NCBI RefSeq assembly: GCF_009601015.1
Contig: NZ_WITJ01000002.1
Coordinates: 1 to 64,000 of the forward strand
DNA length: 64,000 nt
Direction: 5' to 3'
DNA from: Lactococcus hircilactis
GTDB taxonomy: Bacteria; Bacillota; Bacilli; Lactobacillales; Streptococcaceae
Positions 38,941 through 47,022 of this stretch are shown piece by piece (positions within the stretch are counted from its first letter, which is position 1; every line of letters starts with the position of its first letter). A program made the position numbers and the translations under genes. Below the pieces are notes generated by a model. That model searched no databases, had not been told where the DNA came from, and saw nothing but the letters and a program-made list of their open reading frames with translations.

Positions 38941-39810
38941 TTATTTAATTTCAATCACATATTCACAAGAAAATTCCTCATCTGGAGCCAGTTCATTAAT
39001 CCCAAATTTGGTCGTAATATCACCGTCGGTATTGATATCATCTGCCGCACCGCACCATGGTTCGATACACACAAAAGGAGCTTGTGCAGGAGAAGGACTC
39101 CAAAGTCCAAAGAATGGCATCCCTGTCCATGACACACTCACGCCGTGGTCATCCAAACGATTGGTTAAACTGATTTTCATTTGCTCAGACGACGTGTAAA
39201 CCAAAGCATCTTGATCGAACAAATCCCGTTTTAGAGGCAATTCAGCTAAATCAACCTCACTTTTTTTATCTAATTTTAACGTTCCTGAAGGTGGATCAAG
39301 CGGAATAAATGTCCGTTTTTCTTTTGGTGAAATCGTCAATTGATAATCTTCAAATGTGCCTGATTTAATAGGAACATTAAAAGCTGGGTGTGCACCCACA
39401 CTGAAATTCATAAATTTCTCATCTTCGTTTTTCACCACATAACGAACTTTAATCTGATTCTCATGTATTTCATAAATCACTTTAAAAATGAATTCAAAAG
39501 GGTACTGCAATTTTGTTTCTTCTGACGACGTCAACTCAAATACTAAACGCTTATTGTCAGCGCTGACAAGCTTAAATTCATTATCCCGAGCAAAACCGTG
39601 CCCCCCCATCTTATAGGTTTGATCTGCATAACGATATGTTCCATTTTTCAATTTTCCCACAATCGGAAAAAGGACAGGAGCGTGGCGTGCCCAAAACTTT
39701 GGATCTGCCTGCCATAAGTATTCTGATCCCTCTTTTTTGATGGAATGCATCTCAGCTCCCAATGTGTCCACGGTTACTGACAAAAATTCATTTTCTAATG
39801 TTGCCTTCAT
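38941..39810 (-). CDS. Aldose 1-epimerase family protein (LacX-like)
   Basis: 289 aa galactose-mutarotase-like beta-sandwich. It has HAPVLFPIVGKLKNG, MGGHGFARD and VGAHPAFNVPI, with the conserved His residues, and ECIEPW-type VCIEPWCGAAD near the C-terminus. It resembles LacX rather than GalM/XylM (compare 56734-57747, which has the classic GalM pattern). It probably acts on a hexose or its phosphate. A palindrome variant lies at 39556-39567 (centre CG). Its promoter (ATTATATCA at 39842-39850, minus strand) has a normal leader with a ribosome-binding site. Confidence 0.85.
   Translation of the reverse strand: MKATLENEFLSVTVDTLGAEMHSIKKEGSEYLWQADPKFWARHAPVLFPIVGKLKNGTYRYADQTYKMGGHGFARDNEFKLVSADNKRLVFELTSSEETKLQYPFEFIFKVIYEIHENQIKVRYVVKNEDEKFMNFSVGAHPAFNVPIKSGTFEDYQLTISPKEKRTFIPLDPPSGTLKLDKKSEVDLAELPLKRDLFDQDALVYTSSEQMKISLTNRLDDHGVSVSWTGMPFFGLWSPSPAQAPFVCIEPWCGAADDINTDGDITTKFGINELAPDEEFSCEYVIEIK
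39556..39567. repeat. Dispersed palindrome variant (centre CG)
   Basis: GTCAGCGCTGAC inside the LacX-like gene. Confidence 0.6.
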
Positions 39811-39880
39811 TTGATTCTCCTTTATTTATCCGTTTACATTTATTATATCACTTTCATCGCTCAGCTTCATCTTTTAGTCA

Positions 39881-39914
39881 AAAAAAATCTTAGAGCATAT
39901 CCTCTAAGATTTTT
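39881..39914. terminator. Terminator of xfp
   Basis: AAAATCTTAGAG-CATATC-CTCTAAGATTTT perfect stem with A and T flanks, between xfp and the LacX-like gene. Confidence 0.85.
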
Positions 39915-39919
39915 CTCAT

Positions 39920-42385
39920 TTATTTCAAAGGCGTCCATTGCCACTCTGTAAATTCAGGAATATCAACACCTTCATTTCTTGTGACCTCAAAGTGCGTGCG
40001 AAGTGTACGATTCATTACCTCAATAAAAGCAACCGCCAATGATTCACTGACCACGTGGTTTCTACGCAAAACTTTGACCGCATCAATCGCTTGATGGAAA
40101 CGATCAAGCTCAGAATAAACGCGCATGTCATACGTCGTCGTAATATCCCCATCTTCACGATACCCATGCACATGAAGTCCTTGATGATTGCGTTGATAAA
40201 AGATGGATTCCACCAAATCTTCGTACCCATGAAAACCAAAAATCACAGGTGTACCAGAAGCTCCAAAAAAGTCCACGAATGCGTCATCAGACAATTCACG
40301 TTCTTGATTGAGCGCACCATTTTTCTTTTGCAAACGCCCAAGTTCAACCACGTTCACATACCGGAATTTCACAGCCGGAAAAGCTTGATTAACCAAATGC
40401 AGCGCAGCTAAAGTTTCAATCGTAGGCTCAGCTCCTGCTGAAGCAAAGACGATATCCACTGCTTCTCCCTCTTTTGCAGTTGATGCCCAATCAATCGTTG
40501 CAATCCCGTCAGTCGCCAATTTTTTTGCTTCTTCTTTTGTAAACCATTGTTGACGTGGTTGCTTAGAAGCAACAATATGATTAATTTTTGAACGCTCTTT
40601 AAAAGCACGATCAAAGACCGCAAGCAACGTATTTCCATCAGCTGGCAAATACTGTCTGATGAAATCAGATTTTTTCTCAGCCAAATGCGTCAGCAATCCT
40701 GGATCTTGGTGTGTGTAGCCATTGTGATCTTGTTGGAAAACTGTTGACGTTGAAATCACATTTAACGACGGATAATCTTTTCGCCATTTTTCAGCAGATG
40801 CTTGACGAATCCATTTGAAATGTTGCGTCAACATTGAATCTACGACACGCAAGAAGGATTCATAGCTTGCAAATACACCTGTACGACCAGTTAATGTATA
40901 ACCTTCAAGCCAACCTTCTGCTTGGTGTTCTGAAAGTTGGCTATCAATAATTCGACCTTCTGGCGCAACAAACTCATCATTTGGATTTTTAATGACTTGC
41001 ATCCACTGACGATTCGTCACTTTAAACATTTCCCAGAACCGATTTGACATGGTTTCATCTGGACCAAACAAACGAAAACGCGTCGGATTAAGTTTTACGA
41101 TTTCAGCAAAATATTTTGACAAAACATTCATGTCCATGTTGTCATTACTGACAGGCATTAAAGTCCCACGATTGTCAGCACTGACAGGATTAGAAAAGTC
41201 TTCCCACTCTGGTAAAATCAAGTTTGAACCATCCACACCACCATTAGTCACAGGATTTGCAGCCATGCGCATGTCACCTTTTGGTGCAAAATCACGCAAT
41301 TCTTCTTTCAAACTTCCGTCAGCATTGAATAAATTTTCAGGATGATAAGAAGTCATCCATTCGACGAACTCAGGTAATGTTTCCATGTTTTTAGAAGACA
41401 ATGGAAGTGGAACTTGGTGCGCACGAAAACTATGTTCAATCGGCATTCCTTTCCCATCAAATTTTGGTCCTGACCAGTCATTATAACGTGGACCTCCCCA
41501 ACCTTTTGGCAGACGCGCAATGACAATTGGCCATGCTGGGATTTCACCATTTTGATAACGACCATGCTCACGCGCATCTTTTTGAATCTGATGAATGTCT
41601 TCAATGGCTTTATCAAAAACCTCTGCTGCCAATTTATGATAAGCCATGTAATCATGAATATCATCATTTTCAATGAAACGAGGAGAGTATCCAAGTCCTT
41701 CAAAGAATTTTCTGATATCCACATCAGAAGTCCGTGCAAACAATGTTGGATTTGAAATCTTAAATCCATTCAAATCAAGAATCGGTAAAATTGCTCCATC
41801 ATTTTTAGGATTAATAAATTTGATTGAGTGCCATCCTGTCATTAATGGCCCAGTTTCTGCTTCTCCATCTCCAACAACCGCAAAAGCAATTTGTTCAGGT
41901 TGATCAAGAATCGCCCCAGTTGCATGAGATAACGTATAGCCTAATTCTCCACCTTCATGGAGTGAACCCGGCGTTTGAGCCGTCATGTGTGAGCCAATTC
42001 CCCCAGGAAATGAGAAACGTTTATACAGTCGCGCCATTCCCTCCAAGTCTTGAGTAATCTCTGGATAATCTTGCGTATAAGTCCCATCAAGATAAGCAGG
42101 AACCACCATTGCTTGCCCACCATGACCAGGACCACCAAGATAAAACATCTTTTGATTGTATTTATTAATCAAACGATTCGCATGCGCATACAAAAACGTC
42201 TGCCCAGAAACCGTTCCCCAATGTCCAATCGGATTAGCTTTCAAATCATCCTTTTGAATCGGCGTTCCCGTCACACTAAAAAGCGGATTGCTCTTTAAAA
42301 AAATCATCCCAGCGCCCATATAAGTCGCCGCACGCCACCATTTATCAAGCGTCTCTAAATACGCTTTTGAGTTGTAATCTGTCAC
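39920..42385 (-). CDS. xfp: Xylulose-5-phosphate/fructose-6-phosphate phosphoketolase
   Basis: 821 aa TPP enzyme of normal length. GGPGHGGQ, GGELGYTLSHATGA and the TPP-binding VVGDGEAETGPLMTGWHS (about residues 174-191) are clear. GVFASYESFLRVVDSM and the C-terminal phosphoketolase domain follow. It cleaves xylulose 5-phosphate to glyceraldehyde 3-phosphate and acetyl phosphate, the step after XylB in heterofermentative xylose use. GGAGG precedes the ATG. The upstream neighbour is a sugar/H+ symporter, a pairing that links xfp to pentose use. Two palindrome variants occur at 41141-41152 and 41174-41185. Confidence 0.97.
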   Translation of the reverse strand: MTDYNSKAYLETLDKWWRAATYMGAGMIFLKSNPLFSVTGTPIQKDDLKANPIGHWGTVSGQTFLYAHANRLINKYNQKMFYLGGPGHGGQAMVVPAYLDGTYTQDYPEITQDLEGMARLYKRFSFPGGIGSHMTAQTPGSLHEGGELGYTLSHATGAILDQPEQIAFAVVGDGEAETGPLMTGWHSIKFINPKNDGAILPILDLNGFKISNPTLFARTSDVDIRKFFEGLGYSPRFIENDDIHDYMAYHKLAAEVFDKAIEDIHQIQKDAREHGRYQNGEIPAWPIVIARLPKGWGGPRYNDWSGPKFDGKGMPIEHSFRAHQVPLPLSSKNMETLPEFVEWMTSYHPENLFNADGSLKEELRDFAPKGDMRMAANPVTNGGVDGSNLILPEWEDFSNPVSADNRGTLMPVSNDNMDMNVLSKYFAEIVKLNPTRFRLFGPDETMSNRFWEMFKVTNRQWMQVIKNPNDEFVAPEGRIIDSQLSEHQAEGWLEGYTLTGRTGVFASYESFLRVVDSMLTQHFKWIRQASAEKWRKDYPSLNVISTSTVFQQDHNGYTHQDPGLLTHLAEKKSDFIRQYLPADGNTLLAVFDRAFKERSKINHIVASKQPRQQWFTKEEAKKLATDGIATIDWASTAKEGEAVDIVFASAGAEPTIETLAALHLVNQAFPAVKFRYVNVVELGRLQKKNGALNQERELSDDAFVDFFGASGTPVIFGFHGYEDLVESIFYQRNHQGLHVHGYREDGDITTTYDMRVYSELDRFHQAIDAVKVLRRNHVVSESLAVAFIEVMNRTLRTHFEVTRNEGVDIPEFTEWQWTPLK
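41141..41185. repeat. Pair of dispersed-palindrome variants in xfp, 33 bp apart
   Basis: GTCATTACTGAC and GTCAGCACTGAC. These are the last copies seen in the window; none was found from here to 64,000. Confidence 0.65.
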
Positions 42386-42498
42386 AATAACCTCCTATTG
42401 CCGAATGTTTTTATTTCTAACTCTATTTTAAATTAATACTACCAATTATTATACCAATAAAAAAACAAAAAATAGAGGAAATATTGCTATTTTTTATA

Positions 42499-43866
42499 TT
42501 AATGTGAATGATTCACCCGATGAACCAATTCTGCTTCGATTTGTTCGAGCGTTTTGCCTCTTGTTTCGATGACTTTCTTACTGGTAAACCAGATTGAAAG
42601 GAAACAACAAGCGGCATAAAGAAGGAAAATTTTTCCTGTCCCAAAGAATGATAATAATGGTAAGAAAGTCAATGATACCACCCAATTGGCTGCCCAGTTG
42701 ACCGCAGCACCAAATGAATTTCCTAAACCACGGATTTTGAGTGGGAAAGATTCACCAATCATGACCCACATGACTGGTCCCCATGTTGCTGAGAAGAAAG
42801 CAATATATACCGTTAAAGCGATAACTGCTAAGTATTTACCAAAGCCAATATGAGCATTTTCTGCTAAAATCATCCCTACTGACATCAATACAAGAGAAAT
42901 TCCCATTCCCCAAGCACCAAAATTGAGCATCCAACGACGATTGACTTTATCCATCACTTTCATGGCAATATAAGTCACAATCACATTAAAAATCCCAATT
43001 CCGATATGAGCTAAAAGCGCTGCACTCGCCCCAAAACCGACTGCAACAAAGATTGATGGGGCAAAGTATAATACTGTATTACAGCCCATAACTTGTTGGA
43101 AAACCGCAAGTCCGATTGCCATAATCAAAACCGGACGTGACATTTTACCAAAAAGTTCTTGCAATCCACCTTGTTTTTCTTCCTTGGCCATCAGTTGAAT
43201 ATCAGAAATCTCTGCTTCAATCGAATCAGAATCATCATTGATCATCGCTAATACTTCACGTGCCCCTTGTTCATTATCATGACGAACAAGAAATCTCGGA
43301 GATTCTGGCAAAAATAGCCCACCGATAAACAATAAAGCAGCTGGAACAGTGGCTAAACCAAGCATCCAATGCCAATTCCCAGAAACACCTTTTAAAAGAT
43401 AATTTGAGATATAAGCAAGCAAAATCCCTGCCATAATCATCAATTGAAACATGGTTGATACGCCACCACGAATTTTTGCTGGTGAAAGTTCTGATAGATA
43501 AGTTGGAACCAAGGCCGAAGCTGACCCAACAGCCATCCCCAAAATAATACGTGAAATGATAAGAAATTCTGCACTATTAGAAAGTCCTGAACCCAAAGCA
43601 CCAATGAAAAATATAACTGCTGACAAAAGTAAAAGTCGTTTCCGACCAAAATGGTCACTCATTGGCCCAATGACTACGGCACCGATTACCGCACCAATCA
43701 AAACGGCCGCTGTAATCCATCCCTCCATCCAAGCCCAAGAACTGACCTGCCAGCTCTCTTTTTCGATGAAAAGTAAAGCACCTGAGATGACCCCAGTATC
43801 ATAGCCAAATAATAACCCACCTAAAGCACCAAAAAAATAGATGAAAGTGGGAGAAAGTTTTCTCAT
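42499..43866 (-). CDS. xylT: MFS sugar/H+ symporter (XylT-like)
   Basis: 455 aa, 12 helices, sugar-porter family. GGLLFGYDTGVISGAL (helix 1), GRKRLLLLSAV, PESPRFLVRHD and the terminal ETRGKTLEQIE (in place of PETKG) are the family signatures. QQVMGCNTVLYFAP resembles the QQxxGxNxxxYY sugar-binding block. The neighbouring phosphoketolase and xylose genes suggest D-xylose as substrate, as for lactococcal XylT, but arabinose or glucose cannot be excluded. A cre-like box lies 59 bp upstream. Confidence 0.86.
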   Translation of the reverse strand: MRKLSPTFIYFFGALGGLLFGYDTGVISGALLFIEKESWQVSSWAWMEGWITAAVLIGAVIGAVVIGPMSDHFGRKRLLLLSAVIFFIGALGSGLSNSAEFLIISRIILGMAVGSASALVPTYLSELSPAKIRGGVSTMFQLMIMAGILLAYISNYLLKGVSGNWHWMLGLATVPAALLFIGGLFLPESPRFLVRHDNEQGAREVLAMINDDSDSIEAEISDIQLMAKEEKQGGLQELFGKMSRPVLIMAIGLAVFQQVMGCNTVLYFAPSIFVAVGFGASAALLAHIGIGIFNVIVTYIAMKVMDKVNRRWMLNFGAWGMGISLVLMSVGMILAENAHIGFGKYLAVIALTVYIAFFSATWGPVMWVMIGESFPLKIRGLGNSFGAAVNWAANWVVSLTFLPLLSFFGTGKIFLLYAACCFLSIWFTSKKVIETRGKTLEQIEAELVHRVNHSH

Positions 43867-43924
43867 AATAGTAACTCCTTAATTTTTATTTGCAAGTCTT
43901 CTTGCATTTATTACTACCTAAAAA

Positions 43925-43938
43925 TGATACCGCTTTCC
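43925..43938 (-). promoter_or_regulatory. cre-like site upstream of xylT
   Basis: Minus strand GGAAAGCGGTATCA matches TGWAARCGYTWNCW at 12 of 14 positions. The rest of 43867-44138 is AT-rich without a gene. Confidence 0.55.
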
Positions 43939-44138
43939 ATTTTGCTTTTCTTGCAATACGTTATATTTTCAAAAGGAAATGTTGCACTTGACAACATTAT
44001 CAATTTTTTCTGACACTTCTTCCAACACCGTCTCTAATTTTTAATTAAAGAGTAGAACAAGACTAAAATGAAAAGGACCTTTGCTTTAGTCTACTATTTT
44101 GCTATTAAATATTGATCTAATTATAGAAACCATTATGA

Positions 44139-44144
44139 TATAAT
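44139..44144 (+). promoter_or_regulatory. Toxin mRNA promoter (-10)
   Basis: Extended -10 TGATATAAT (TATAAT at 44139-44144) about 55 nt before the toxin ATG; the -35 is weak. Confidence 0.55.
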
Positions 44145-44197
44145 CTATTGTGGCGCACCTTGCCAATGCAGAAATGCCTTAGGGAAGGGGTGAGATA

Positions 44198-44302
44198 ATG
44201 CTTCTGTAGTTATTCGTAACAGTAGTCGCACCCATTGTGGTGGGTGTAATCCTTGAGCTGTTCAAGGACTGGCTGAAAGGTCGACATAGCAAGCGCCATT
44301 AA
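44198..44302 (+). pseudogene. Fst/Ldr-type small membrane toxin with in-frame stop
   Basis: AAGGGGTGAG (44185-44194) precedes ATG 44198, but codon 4 is TAG (44207-44209). Reading on in the same frame gives LFVTVVAPIVVGVILELFKD, then WLKGRHSKRH, stop at 44300-44302. A hydrophobic helix with the central Pro-Ile-Val-Val-Gly and a polar basic tail is the Fst toxin pattern (pAD1 Fst has VIAPIFVGLVLE). There is no alternative start codon between the stop and the helix, so the toxin is probably inactivated or needs readthrough. Total length with the stop ignored would be 34 residues. A hairpin (44316-44339) and a shared terminator (44352-44386) follow. Confidence 0.72.
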
Positions 44303-44315
44303 TCCCACTTTCGTG

Positions 44316-44339
44316 CTGTCAGGCTTTCCCACCTGACAG
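44316..44339 (+). terminator. Hairpin after the toxin reading frame
   Basis: CTGTCAGG-CTTTCCCA-CCTGACAG followed by TTCTTTTAT. Confidence 0.65.
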
Positions 44340-44351
44340 TTCTTTTATACA

Positions 44352-44386
44352 AAAAAACGAGCCATATTCCCATAAGCTCGTTTTTT
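44352..44386. terminator. Bidirectional terminator shared by toxin mRNA and antisense RNA
   Basis: AAAAAACGAGC / GCTCGTTTTTT 11-bp stem; T runs in both directions. Confidence 0.8.
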
Positions 44387-44420
44387 CTTTTATGAGAAAC
44401 CACTCCCACAGTTATTCGTT
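44352..44420 (-). ncRNA. Putative RNAII-like antitoxin RNA
   Basis: Predicted from a near-consensus minus-strand promoter, TTGACA (44449-44454), 16 bp, TGTTATAAT (-10 TATAAT at 44427-44432). The start near 44420 falls at the edge of the direct repeat. The transcript of about 65-70 nt would end in the shared terminator. It overlaps the toxin transcript tail-to-tail, as in par of pAD1. The promoter lies partly inside the 3' end of the serine recombinase gene. Confidence 0.68.
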
Positions 44421-44422
44421 AA

Positions 44423-45016
44423 TTAGATTATAACATTTCCATAATCTTTGTCAATCTTTTTATTTATCTCCATAAATCTTCTTTTTTGAGTCGCAATGCT
44501 GATTCCTGTTTTCCGCTCAATCATTTTATAGGTCATCCCCTGTTGCTTTAATTCATAAGCAAATTGAATTTGTTCTTCCGAGAATTTTTGAGGCCGTCCT
44601 TCTTTAAAATTCTTATCATTGAGTTTGGCATAGCGTTTTCCCTCATTTGTCCGTGAGACAATCATGTCCCTTTCAAACTGCGCAAAAGCAGAAAACATCG
44701 TAAAAATCAGTTGGCCCGTTGGGGTATTATCAATGATTCCCATATTCAAGATATGGACGTTGATTCCGCACTCAAAAAGTTGTTGAATAATTTCAAGCGC
44801 TTCTCGAGTATTTCTTGCAAAACGATCTGATTTTGTGACGATCAGACAATCATCCCTTTGAAGTAAATGAATTAACTTCTTAAATTCGGGGCGATCTGTG
44901 GTTGTTCCCGTAAATTTTTCTTGATAAATTGCTTCTGCTCCTGCAGATTTAAGCAATTCGATTTGCGTTTCTAATTTTTGATCATTCGTACTCACGCGTG
45001 CATACCCAAGCTTCAT
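44423..45016 (-). CDS. Serine recombinase (resolvase/invertase family)
   Basis: 197 aa from the ATG at 45016 behind GGAGG; an in-frame GTG at 45028 is less likely. KLGYARVSTNDQKLETQ carries the catalytic Ser (RVST), and KSDRFARNTREALEII and FAQFERDMIVSRTNEG are the conserved arginine-containing blocks. The C-terminal HTH is GMTYKMIERKTGISIATQKR. It is a small Tn3-type resolvase or invertase. No transposase, inverted repeats or res site pairing were recognised nearby, so it is an orphan that may derive from a plasmid or transposon. Confidence 0.9.
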   Translation of the reverse strand: MKLGYARVSTNDQKLETQIELLKSAGAEAIYQEKFTGTTTDRPEFKKLIHLLQRDDCLIVTKSDRFARNTREALEIIQQLFECGINVHILNMGIIDNTPTGQLIFTMFSAFAQFERDMIVSRTNEGKRYAKLNDKNFKEGRPQKFSEEQIQFAYELKQQGMTYKMIERKTGISIATQKRRFMEINKKIDKDYGNVII

Positions 45017-45079
45017 TTTTACCTCCACTTATGAGCCCCAGTTGAGAGCTCACTTTATTCCTTTAATATCGGTATACAA

Positions 45080-45117
45080 TAAACCAGCTCAAAACAGTTA
45101 AGTTATGAGCTGGTTTT
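45080..45117 (-). terminator. Hairpin after the hypothetical membrane protein
   Basis: AAACCAGCTCA / TGAGCTGGTTT 11-bp stem (45081-45116); T tract short. Confidence 0.6.
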
Positions 45118-45120
45118 AGC

Positions 45121-45663
45121 CTATTTGAATTTGTCTACCTTTAAATTTCCATCTTCATAAATAAACCACCATTTTTGAACAATTTTTTCGTTATTAAAAC
45201 TATATTTTTTGATCGGGGGAACCAGTGAATCTATATACTGAGCACTAGTAGGCAAAAGTAAATTGTATCCTTCAGAGCTTCTATTATTGTAACGTATATA
45301 ATTTAGTGTTATAGAAACAATCAGTGTAAATCCGTTATCCTTTTTTTTAAATTTTCTTAATCCATCGACTTTAATTACATCAATTTGCTCCTTTTTTTGA
45401 TAAGATTTATTTTTAGCAATGTGCTTAGATTGATTAATCTTCAATGTATCACTATAAATATCATCATTGTCTATATTTTCATCATTCCAAGTGGTTAAAA
45501 CTTTTATCACGATATCTTCAATATTATCATTATTTAAAGAATAAGGTGTGTTTTTTTCGTAACTATATCTTATTTTTGGTAAAAAGTTGAGAAGGATACA
45601 TATAAATGGAACCAACGAAAAAGCGATAGCAATGAATACTTTTTCACTTAAGTCTTGCAACAT
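45121..45663 (-). CDS. Hypothetical protein with one N-terminal membrane helix
   Basis: 180 aa. A strong ribosome-binding site (AAGGAGACAG) precedes the ATG. The helix at about residues 10-28 (IAIAFSLVPFICILLNFLP) is followed by a polar, Asn/Asp/Lys-rich domain that ends in alternating aromatic strands (WWFIYEDGNLKVDKF). No lipobox. No family recognised. AT-rich relative to the core genes and next to a recombinase, so probably acquired. Confidence 0.7.
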   Translation of the reverse strand: MLQDLSEKVFIAIAFSLVPFICILLNFLPKIRYSYEKNTPYSLNNDNIEDIVIKVLTTWNDENIDNDDIYSDTLKINQSKHIAKNKSYQKKEQIDVIKVDGLRKFKKKDNGFTLIVSITLNYIRYNNRSSEGYNLLLPTSAQYIDSLVPPIKKYSFNNEKIVQKWWFIYEDGNLKVDKFK

Positions 45664-46004
45664 TAACTGTCTCCTTAATTACAAAAATATGTAAGTTATT
45701 TTTTTGTATAATATAATAAATCAACATTAACCATATAATTATTCTTACTATTTTTATAAATTTGGCATTTATTTTTTTGCCAATAATTATTTTTGGGCGA
45801 TTCATAATGAAATCATATAATACGATACGATACTAGCAACCACAATCAAAAATGAAAATATTGAATTGTACCAAACACCATTGAGTCCGATATTTGATAG
45901 ATACATCCTATTTGATCAGTATTTTAGTAGTTATTTTTGAAAAGAATCTCTTTTTTAACAAAAACTCATTTGTGATATTTGGGGGGAGAAACGATTGATA
46001 GGAA
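45664..46004. other. AT-rich spacer without a recognisable gene
   Basis: No ORF with a credible ribosome-binding site, no tRNA and no clear terminator was seen in these 341 bases. Confidence 0.5.
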
Positions 46005-46631
46005 TTATGAATCCAAAGAATGTGCCTTCCCTTCCCTTTTCAAAACTCTTTTCACAGCTTCTCTTTTACGCATTTCCATATCAAATCTCTCTAGGTTCTC
46101 TAAATTTATGAAACTAAACTCCAGTCTGCGAACCCAATTAGTCATTACAAATAAGTAGGGATCAACTAAAGAAAACTGATTATTTACTAGAAAATGATTA
46201 GATCCGAGATAGTCATTAATATATTTTAATCGTGGAAAAACACGCTTGTACACTAGATTCTTAGATTCTTCTGTGTTGGGTAGCCAATTTCCAACTCTAA
46301 ATGGAGAGATAAAATTTTTATGTAATTCTGTTGCAATATAGTTTAACCATACTTTTTGCTCCCAGAAAAGTTGGGTACCGTAAGTTTCTATGAAACTTTT
46401 GTCTGTTACAAGATGAGCAATATACTCTAGTATGACTGCACATTCTGTCATCACTCCATAGTTTGTTTTCAATGCAGGGACATAAGCTTTAGGATTAATG
46501 AGCCCATACTCTTGATCCTTATATTTTTTAGTATCTAAATTGACCTTTTCTAAACTATAATCTAATCCGCTTTCTTCCAAAAGAATATGAACCGCTAAAG
46601 AACTCGCTCCTGAAGCATAAAATAATTTCAT
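46005..46631 (-). CDS. Glutathione S-transferase family protein
   Basis: 208 aa. Thioredoxin-like N-domain MKLFYASGASSLAVHILLEE, then INPKAYVPAL (cis-Pro) and TECAVILEYIA (the E-[ST/C] glutathione-binding motif), then an all-helical C-domain (about residues 85-208). It resembles GstA/beta-class enzymes, but the position of their active Cys10 is Ser here (GASSLA). GAGGAGATT precedes the ATG. Many lactococci do not make glutathione, so this may act on another thiol or be acquired from Gram-negatives. The promoter region carries a five-copy 11-bp repeat (46692-46746). Confidence 0.85.
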   Translation of the reverse strand: MKLFYASGASSLAVHILLEESGLDYSLEKVNLDTKKYKDQEYGLINPKAYVPALKTNYGVMTECAVILEYIAHLVTDKSFIETYGTQLFWEQKVWLNYIATELHKNFISPFRVGNWLPNTEESKNLVYKRVFPRLKYINDYLGSNHFLVNNQFSLVDPYLFVMTNWVRRLEFSFINLENLERFDMEMRKREAVKRVLKREGKAHSLDS

Positions 46632-46657
46632 GATTTAATCTCCTCACTATGACAATT

Positions 46658-46686
46658 ATTATATCTATATTCTATCACTTTCTTAG
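46658..46686 (-). promoter_or_regulatory. GST promoter
   Basis: TATAAT on the minus strand at 46658-46663; the -35 position (46681-46686, CTAAGA) is poor and lies 5 bp from the tandem repeat. Confidence 0.5.
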
Positions 46687-46691
46687 ATAGA

Positions 46692-46746
46692 TAGGGTTTG
46701 AATAGGGTTTGAATAGGGTTTGAATAGGGTTTGAATAGGGTTTGAA
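46692..46746. repeat. Five tandem copies of an 11-bp repeat
   Basis: TAGGGTTTGAA repeated five times without mismatch, directly upstream of the GST -35 position. Read on the minus strand the unit is TTCAAACCCTA. The rest of 46747-47022 is AT-rich with a CCTTGC-TTTA-GCAAGG hairpin near 46899; no gene was seen. Confidence 0.9.
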
Positions 46747-47022
46747 CAATTAAACCGTTTGAAAAATCAAATGATTAAAACCACTGGATACTACTATCAT
46801 TAAATCTTGTTTATGAGGAAATTAATAATTCTTTTATTTTAAAATTTCCTCAATAATTGAAAAAACTAGAGTTATTATTGCAACTAACCCACACATCTCC
46901 TTGCTTTAGCAAGGTTACAAATAAACAGTTATATACCAAAATAGAATATAAAACTGTTAAATATCACAATAATTTTACTGAACAAGTTTAAAGTCAAACC
47001 ATATTGTTTCAGGAATTTTTAT

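Larger units (their letters stand above)
44208..44419. repeat. Direct repeats AGTTATTCGT of the toxin-antitoxin locus
   Basis: 44208-44217 (over toxin codons 4-7) and 44410-44419 (5' end of the antisense RNA). Such repeats are where RNAI and RNAII pair in par/fst-type systems. Confidence 0.7.

Noticed and set aside
44198-44260. Alternative reading of the toxin region in another frame (ASVVIRNSSRTHCGGCNP)
   Set aside because: No hydrophobic helix and no start with a ribosome-binding site; the frame with PIVVG matches the Fst pattern.
45664-46004. Possible transposon end or res site near the recombinase
   Set aside because: Searched by eye for paired inverted repeats and resolvase subsites; nothing convincing found.
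46692-46746. CRISPR array
   Set aside because: The 11-bp repeats are directly tandem with no spacers, and no cas genes are present. No CRISPR array was seen anywhere in the window.
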